A stretch of DNA of 27,333 nucleotides from assembly GCA_946887385.1 (NCBI GenBank), contig CAMPKU010000022.1, forward strand, positions 1-27,333. The letters are read 5' to 3'. The translations under genes and the position numbers were made by a program. This document shows, piece after piece, positions 23,404 through 27,333 of this stretch; within the stretch, counting starts at the first letter, position 1, and every line of letters starts with the position of its first letter. The DNA comes from an uncultured Gammaproteobacteria bacterium. GTDB taxonomy: Bacteria > Pseudomonadota > Gammaproteobacteria > Rariloculales > Rariloculaceae. The notes beneath the pieces are model-generated. The model saw only the letters and a list, made by a program, of their open reading frames with translations. It did not search any database and was not told the DNA's origin.

Positions 23404-24474
23404 ATGACACGTCCAATCGCAGACCTGGAGTCCGCAGAGCCGATTCGACTCGCCGCCGCTTTGCAAACCGGCAAGAAGGTGCCTCCCGACGTTACGGGGC
23501 TATTGGCAGACGACCATCGCACGGTGCTCGGTTGGTTTCGCTGGTATGACGCCAGCGGGGATCTCGCTGTGCGCGAACGGCTGGTGCAGCGCATCTGCGG
23601 CGCGCTGCGGGCCCATATGGCAGCCGAAGAGGAGTTCGTGTATCCCGCGGTCAGCCGCGTCGACGCCGGCGCCCCCACCGCCAAGCGCGCGTTGGCCGAG
23701 CACGCGCAAGCCAAGAAGATCATGGCGCAGCTCGAGCGGGCGCCGGCGGAAGCAGCCGCGGCCGACGGGCTCGTAGCGAAGCTCAAGAATGAAATCGCCG
23801 CCCACGTAGCGGAGGAAGAGACGGAGCTGTTTCCGCTCCTCCGGCGAGCGCCGATCGATCTCTATGAATTGGGGCGGGCGGTTGCGGCCCGACGAGTGGA
23901 CGTGCTGCTCAAGTCGGCCACACCCCGCCCAACTACCGAAGAGGAGTATCCGATGATGGACCTTTCGCAGGCAGACGCGCGCGAATACTTCGTGCTCGGC
24001 CTCAAGAACGCGCACGCCACCACCCGGCAGGGGCGTGTGTTGATCGCAGGGCAGGTTGAACGCGTCGAAAATTATCCGCAGCTGAAAGCCAAGCTCGACG
24101 CTCATTTGCGCGAGAAGGACGCTCAGCTCGCGCGTCTCGAGAGCTTGCTCGCGAGCTACCAGGAATCGCCGTCCGCCGTAAAGGACGCGGCGATGTCGAT
24201 GGCAGCGGGCGTCGCCGCCATGGCGAGCGCAGCGGCGGCAGACGAAGTCGTGAAGAACAGCTTCGCCACGCTCGCGCAAGCGAAATACGAGGCCGCGGCG
24301 TTCGAAACGTTGATCGTGTTCGCGCAGGCCGCCGGCGAAACGGCTGCGTTACGGCCATTGCAGCAGTGCCTCAGCGAGTCGCGTGGGCTCGCGAGCTTCG
24401 TGGAGGAGAACCTGCGCGGTACCGCCGTGCGGTTCTTGCAGCTGCGCACCGAGGGCCGCCAAGCGAAACGCTGA
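23404..24474 (+). CDS. Fusion of a hemerythrin-like HHE domain and a YciE/DUF892 ferritin-like domain
   Basis: A 356-residue two-domain protein. The N-terminal HHE domain (about 30-150) has LLADDHRTVLGWF (H38), RAHMAAEEEFVYP (H71, E75/E76), AEHAQAKK (H100) and AAHVAEEETELFP (H134, E138). A linker at about 165-184 leads to a DUF892/YciE domain (about 187-350): YFVLGLKNAHATTRQG, ERVENYPQLKAKLDAH, LARLESLL, DEVVKNSFATLAQAKYEAAA, and SESRGLASFVEENL. YciE-type proteins usually have Glu where this has Thr after NAHA, so its metal site may be incomplete. The linker codons EEEYP form a strong ribosome binding site before in-frame ATGs at 23953 and 23956. GGAGGG overlaps the upstream stop. It converges with the hydrolase gene, one base between stops. 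Confidence 0.85.
   Translation: MTRPIADLESAEPIRLAAALQTGKKVPPDVTGLLADDHRTVLGWFRWYDASGDLAVRERLVQRICGALRAHMAAEEEFVYPAVSRVDAGAPTAKRALAEHAQAKKIMAQLERAPAEAAAADGLVAKLKNEIAAHVAEEETELFPLLRRAPIDLYELGRAVAARRVDVLLKSATPRPTTEEEYPMMDLSQADAREYFVLGLKNAHATTRQGRVLIAGQVERVENYPQLKAKLDAHLREKDAQLARLESLLASYQESPSAVKDAAMSMAAGVAAMASAAAADEVVKNSFATLAQAKYEAAAFETLIVFAQAAGETAALRPLQQCLSESRGLASFVEENLRGTAVRFLQLRTEGRQAKR
23941..23958 (+). promoter_or_regulatory. Ribosome binding site and start codons at the HHE-DUF892 junction
   Basis: GAGGAG (23941-23946), 6 bases, then ATGATG (23953-23958), in frame with the fused gene and exactly at the start of the DUF892 domain. It could start a separate DUF892 protein, or be the fossil start of an ancestral separate gene. 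Confidence 0.5.
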
Positions 24475-24475
24475 C

Positions 24476-25339
24476 TTAGCGCGCCGGCGCATACGCGGTA
24501 GGCAGCTCCGGCGAGACGCCCGCAAGCCGCTCGAACTCGGCCATATCGTGCGAGCAGAAGATGTCGACAGCGCTCCCTTGCGCACGTAGGAGGTCCCGGA
24601 GCCTCTCTTGGTTCGCGAGCCGCATTGCGCGATCCTTCTCCATCATCCATTGGTAGAAGCGTAAACCGGGCGTGCACCGCGGCCGCTCGGTATCCATCTC
24701 CGCGCCGTAAAAGTACGCATCACCCGCATCGAACAGCCAGCGGCTCTCGAGGCGGACGGCCACTCCGGCGTGGCCGAGCGTGTGACCGATGAGCGGCACC
24801 AACACGACTTCGAGATCGGGGACGGGGCGCACGCACGCGAATCCGTGCCACTTATCGAGCGAGCTCGGCTCGTGCACGCGCCAGCTCTGTTGCGACGACC
24901 ACTGTTGCGGGCGATAACGCTGACGGTCGAGCCAGGTGCGGCGCGCGACGGCCGCGTCGCGTTCGGCCATGAGCAGATGAACGGTGGCGCCGGGGAAGTC
25001 GTCGAGACCTCCGGCGTGGTCGAAATCGAGATGCGTAAGCAGAATATGCCGCACGTCGCGCGGATCGAGGCGAAGCCGGGCAATTTGGCGTACGGCCGTG
25101 AGCTCCTCGCGGAAGTCAGGGCTCACGAGCCCGAGGAAAAACCGGCTCAAGCGGCTTTTGGGATCGTGGACGTCGCGCAAGCCGAATCCGGTATCGACCA
25201 GCACCAACCCCGAGGACGTTTCGAGCAACAGACAGTGACAGGCCAGCTCGCCGCGACGCACTAGGCCGTGCGTTCTCCCGTCCATGAGCCGACCGCCGAG
25301 AGGACACGTGGAGATGCAATTGAGGTGATGGACTCGCAT
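24476..25339 (-). CDS. Metallo-beta-lactamase-fold hydrolase
   Basis: A 287-residue soluble hydrolase of the MBL superfamily, closest in style to the N-acyl homoserine lactonase-like group. The metal motif is THLDFDHAGG (H103-x-D105-x-D107-H108), with Asp replacing the usual middle His of HxHxDH. Other ligands fit H186 (IGHTLGH), D207 (DAGDAYF) and a C-terminal SHD. The N-terminus MRVHHLNCISTCPLGG and the LLLETSSGLVLVDTGFG strand are typical. No signal peptide is seen, so it is probably cytoplasmic. Lactonase activity is possible but untested. Upstream on the same strand is the DUF6491-like gene, separated by 66 bases with a strong hairpin. Confidence 0.9.
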   Translation of the reverse strand: MRVHHLNCISTCPLGGRLMDGRTHGLVRRGELACHCLLLETSSGLVLVDTGFGLRDVHDPKSRLSRFFLGLVSPDFREELTAVRQIARLRLDPRDVRHILLTHLDFDHAGGLDDFPGATVHLLMAERDAAVARRTWLDRQRYRPQQWSSQQSWRVHEPSSLDKWHGFACVRPVPDLEVVLVPLIGHTLGHAGVAVRLESRWLFDAGDAYFYGAEMDTERPRCTPGLRFYQWMMEKDRAMRLANQERLRDLLRAQGSAVDIFCSHDMAEFERLAGVSPELPTAYAPAR

Positions 25340-25357
25340 GGTTCAGCTCGTATGGGT

Positions 25358-25389
25358 CGCCGGTGCCGGCCGCGACGACGGCACCGGCG
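25358..25389 (-). terminator. 11-bp hairpin between the DUF6491-like and hydrolase genes
   Basis: CGCCGGTGCCG (25358-25368) and CGGCACCGGCG (25379-25389) pair perfectly around a 10-base loop. On the minus strand it lies 17 bases after the DUF6491-like stop and 18 bases before the hydrolase start. No T tract follows, so it is a partial terminator, attenuator or RNA-stability element rather than a classical intrinsic terminator. Confidence 0.5.
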
Positions 25390-25405
25390 CCGAGATTTCG
25401 AGGGA

Positions 25406-25855
25406 TCAGTCGCGGTCCCTGCGCCTTTCAGTCAGGTCCTCGGCTTCATCCTCGCTGATCGGGCGGAACTTGCCGAGACCGCACGAGGCGCCCGGCACGA
25501 AGCCGAACCCGACGTCGTCGAGCACGGTGATGACGTCGACGTCGCACAGCCGACTCAGTGTGACGCGGTACATGAATCGCTCGTCGGCATCGAGGTTCGG
25601 GCAGCGATTCGCCAAGTCGTTGCGATAGACGTCGCCGCCGCGCATGAAGAACAGGATCGTGTCGTCGTCGACGACACGCGTTCGATCGATGCTCATGAGG
25701 TTCACGCAGTCGCGCGCCTCGCCGTCTTGGTCGTCGTCGCCTTGCTGCGGCGAAGCCGGCGAGCTCGCCAGCACGCCCGCCGCTGCCAGCGTGAGCATGG
25801 CCAACCGGCCGGCTCCGCGCCGCGTTGGACCTTTAATTGTTTCGAGATGGTTCAT
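25406..25855 (-). CDS. Small secreted protein, DUF6491-like
   Basis: A 149-residue protein with an N-terminal signal sequence (basic TRRGAGR, hydrophobic LAMLTLAAAGVLA at 18-30, SPA-rich region near 32-35). The mature part begins with a Gln/Asp-rich spacer. It has four cysteines (50, 85, 104, 125), probably two disulfides. The pattern RDCVNLMSIDRTRVVDDDTILFFM, with a later R-CPNL, resembles DUF6491 proteins, but I recall this only in outline. The frame is open upstream to 26023, but AAGGAGG sits directly before the ATG at 25855 and fixes the start. Function unknown; export to the periplasm is likely. Confidence 0.75.
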   Translation of the reverse strand: MNHLETIKGPTRRGAGRLAMLTLAAAGVLASSPASPQQGDDDQDGEARDCVNLMSIDRTRVVDDDTILFFMRGGDVYRNDLANRCPNLDADERFMYRVTLSRLCDVDVITVLDDVGFGFVPGASCGLGKFRPISEDEAEDLTERRRDRD

Positions 25856-25896
25856 GGCTGCCTCCTTCGAGCTGTGTCGCTCTCGCAAGCAAAACG

Positions 25897-25928
25897 CATG
25901 CCGCCGGCGGCAGCGCGGAGCCGGCATG
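25897..25928 (-). terminator. Terminator-like hairpin after the ExoD gene
   Basis: CATGCCG (25897-25903) and CGGCATG (25922-25928) are inverted repeats with an 18-base loop that itself contains GCCGGCGGC. On the minus strand the hairpin follows the ExoD stop by about 10 bases and is followed by CGTTTTGC, a short T run. It is plausibly a weak terminator. Confidence 0.45.
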
Positions 25929-25937
25929 GCTTTCCTC

Positions 25938-26594
25938 TCATGCCAGCAGCGCGTACGCGACGATGCCGCCCGTGAGCGCGGCAAGCCCCATTCCGGCGAG
26001 CGCCACCAAGCCGTCACGCGCAATCAGAGCGAGACCCAGCGCCGTGAGCACGGCGCCGGCGCCATTGGCGCTGAACGGCACCAGCTCCATGAACGGTTGG
26101 GCAAGACCAATGACGAGCGCAACCACCGCGATGGCATACGTCGCCGCGCCGGTCACGAAGTGCGTGAGGCGCGGTCGTAGCAGCTTATCGACGAAAGCGG
26201 CCGGCTTGCGCAGCCAGCCGACGCCTTTGGATACCTTGCTTGCGCGCAACGATGCGTCGAGCACTCGGCGCGGTAACCAAAAATCCCGCCGCCGCATGAG
26301 CAGCTGCACGGCGATCAAGACCACCACGGCTCCCATGATGGTGGGCACTCCCGGTATGTCGCCAACGACCGGCATCAGCACGATGATTCCTGCCAGCAGC
26401 AGCAGCGGTCCGAACGACCGATGACCGACCGCGTCATAAATCTGACGGAACGACACTTCGCTATGCTTGTCGGCGACGTCTTCGATCACGTCGAGCAGCT
26501 CGCTGAGATCGGACGGCTGCTCGGCGCTATCCCGTCCGAGGGCGTGGCTATCGCGTGAATTTCGGGCCGAGGCCTGTGGCGAGCGCGCACTCAT
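25938..26594 (-). CDS. ExoD family membrane protein
   Basis: A 218-residue inner-membrane protein of the ExoD family, named for a Rhizobium gene needed for exopolysaccharide production and alkaline tolerance; biochemistry is unsettled. A polar N-terminus (about 1-48, with DLSELLDVIEDVADKHSEVS) leads to the family segment FRQIYDAVGHRSFGPLLLLAGIIVLMP (about residues 49-75, given here as landmarks FRQIYDAVG and GPLLLLAG). Several hydrophobic helices follow: PTIMGAVVVLIAVQLLM, TYAIAVVALVIGLA, and a C-terminal Gly/Ala-rich pair. The ATG at 26594 has a weak ribosome binding site. It lies 36 bases downstream of the alpha/beta hydrolase on the same strand and may share its transcript. Confidence 0.9.
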   Translation of the reverse strand: MSARSPQASARNSRDSHALGRDSAEQPSDLSELLDVIEDVADKHSEVSFRQIYDAVGHRSFGPLLLLAGIIVLMPVVGDIPGVPTIMGAVVVLIAVQLLMRRRDFWLPRRVLDASLRASKVSKGVGWLRKPAAFVDKLLRPRLTHFVTGAATYAIAVVALVIGLAQPFMELVPFSANGAGAVLTALGLALIARDGLVALAGMGLAALTGGIVAYALLA

Positions 26595-26630
26595 GGTTCG
26601 TCGGATGCAGGATCCGCGCCATGCGTGCTC

Positions 26631-27332
26631 CTAGAGCCTGTGGGCGTCAAGAGGGGACGGATTAGATAACTCCGTCCCCAGAAAGTCGACGAGGGCGCCG
26701 GTGACTGTGTCCGGCTGCTCGAGCGTCGAAAGATGGCCGCAGTCCGGCACCACGACTTGACGCGCATTGGGAATCGCAGCGGCCATCTCGGCTGCGCGAT
26801 CGGGAGGCGTGAGCGCGTCCTGCTCACCGACCACGATGAGCGCCGGGCATGCGATGGCGGCAAGACTTAAGCGAGAGTCGGCGCGATTCATGATGGCCGT
26901 TTGCTGACGCACGAAGGCATCGGCGCCCGTATCGTCGGCCATCGCGCGCACGATCCGCTTGAGCACGCGGTCGCCGTGATGCGCCACGGCGACGAAGCGC
27001 GGAAACAACAGGCGTGCAATCTCGCCGAAGCGCCCGCTGCGCGCGAGCTCCACTTGCTGCTTGCGCTGCTCGGTTTGCTCGGGCGTGTCGGGGCGCGCCG
27101 TGGTGTCGAGCAGGGCGAGCTTCGCCACACGCTCCGGGGCCTGGCGCAGAATTTCGAACGCGATGTAGCCGCCCATCGACAGGCCCACGAGCGCGAAGCG
27201 CGGCGGCGCCTGCGAGAGAATCCGCTGCGCGATGCCGCTCATGCTGTCGTCGCGCGTGTGATCCGCCACGGTCACAGGCCCGAGCTGCCAGAGCGCCGGA
27301 ATCTGCGCCTCGTACAGCCGCGGCGTGCACAC
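26631..27332 (-). CDS. Alpha/beta hydrolase (5' end beyond window)
   Basis: At least 233 residues of an alpha/beta-fold hydrolase. The nucleophile elbow is GLSMGG (S52 in visible numbering), the acid is D172 (VVGEQDALTPP) and the histidine is H200 (CGHLS), so the triad is complete. The cap region is helical, with many Arg and Gln. The first visible codon, GTG at 27332, is probably internal: homologues usually read LPGL-CTP-L before this region, so the true start is outside the window. The last ~16 residues are unusual: about residues 218-227 (LGTELSNPSP) are encoded by a copy of the GGGGACGGA palindrome. Substrate unknown; esterase or lactonase activity is plausible. Confidence 0.88.
   Translation of the reverse strand: MCTPRLYEAQIPALWQLGPVTVADHTRDDSMSGIAQRILSQAPPRFALVGLSMGGYIAFEILRQAPERVAKLALLDTTARPDTPEQTEQRKQQVELARSGRFGEIARLLFPRFVAVAHHGDRVLKRIVRAMADDTGADAFVRQQTAIMNRADSRLSLAAIACPALIVVGEQDALTPPDRAAEMAAAIPNARQVVVPDCGHLSTLEQPDTVTGALVDFLGTELSNPSPLDAHRL
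26651..26679 (+). repeat. REP-like palindromic repeat, copy 2
   Basis: GGGGACGGA (26653-26661) and TCCGTCCCC (26671-26679) form a 9-bp perfect stem with a 9-base loop. The 11-mer GAGGGGACGGA (26651-26661) is identical to the two units at 598 and 614, and the loop ATTAGATAAC closely resembles the ATTGGATAAA of copy 1. It overlaps the 3' coding end of the hydrolase gene. Confidence 0.7.
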
Positions 27333-27333
27333 C

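Overview
The window is G+C-rich DNA (about two-thirds G+C by eye) that looks like a Gammaproteobacterium. Three features point there: the translation-factor operon infC-rpmI-rplT-pheS-pheT-ihfA-merR ending at tRNA-Pro(GGG), a fused aspartate kinase / diaminopimelate decarboxylase of the kind known from Xanthomonas and Xylella relatives, and CCA-encoding tRNA genes. An uncultured soil lineage near Xanthomonadales or Steroidobacterales is my best guess. It is an inference, not a marker-gene result.

Region by region. (1) 1-1330: the 3' end of uvrB, tRNA-Val(GAC), a palindromic GGGGACGGA repeat, and a secreted matrixin-type metalloprotease occupying the place where thrS is expected. (2) 1331-6855: the infC operon, with a good sigma70-type promoter, an ATC (non-AUG) infC start behind a perfect ribosome binding site, then rpmI, rplT, pheS, pheT, ihfA, a short MerR-type regulator and tRNA-Pro(GGG). 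(3) 6856-9690: an ExeA-like ATPase with an FHA domain, convergent with a protein carrying a class III nucleotidyl cyclase homology domain whose transition-state residues are replaced. (4) 9690-14056: amino-acid synthesis, ilvD and the lysine-pathway fusion. (5) 14085-17748: pirin, a TRIC/UPF0126 membrane protein, a DUF1232 protein and a stand-alone glgC.

(6) 17904-24474 is the most unusual part. It is dense in non-heme-iron and redox proteins: a FAD oxidoreductase with a C-terminal Rieske cluster, a hemerythrin-like HHE protein with a basic N-terminal tail, a DUF2243 membrane protein translationally coupled to a zinc alcohol dehydrogenase, a ferritin-like protein that appears to be an internal duplication, and an HHE domain fused to a YciE/DUF892 ferritin-like domain. 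The last two form a tight operon that diverges from the dehydrogenase operon across a 322-bp control region. The fused gene retains a strong ribosome binding site and start codons exactly at the domain junction. I propose this cluster as a candidate oxygen, peroxide or NO-related non-heme-iron stress island; that function is inferred.

(7) 24476-27333: a metallo-beta-lactamase-fold hydrolase, a small secreted DUF6491-like protein, an ExoD-family membrane protein and an alpha/beta hydrolase that runs off the window edge. The hydrolase's last codons lie in a second copy of the GGGGACGGA palindrome. No CRISPR array, insertion sequence, transposase, prophage gene or riboswitch was recognised.
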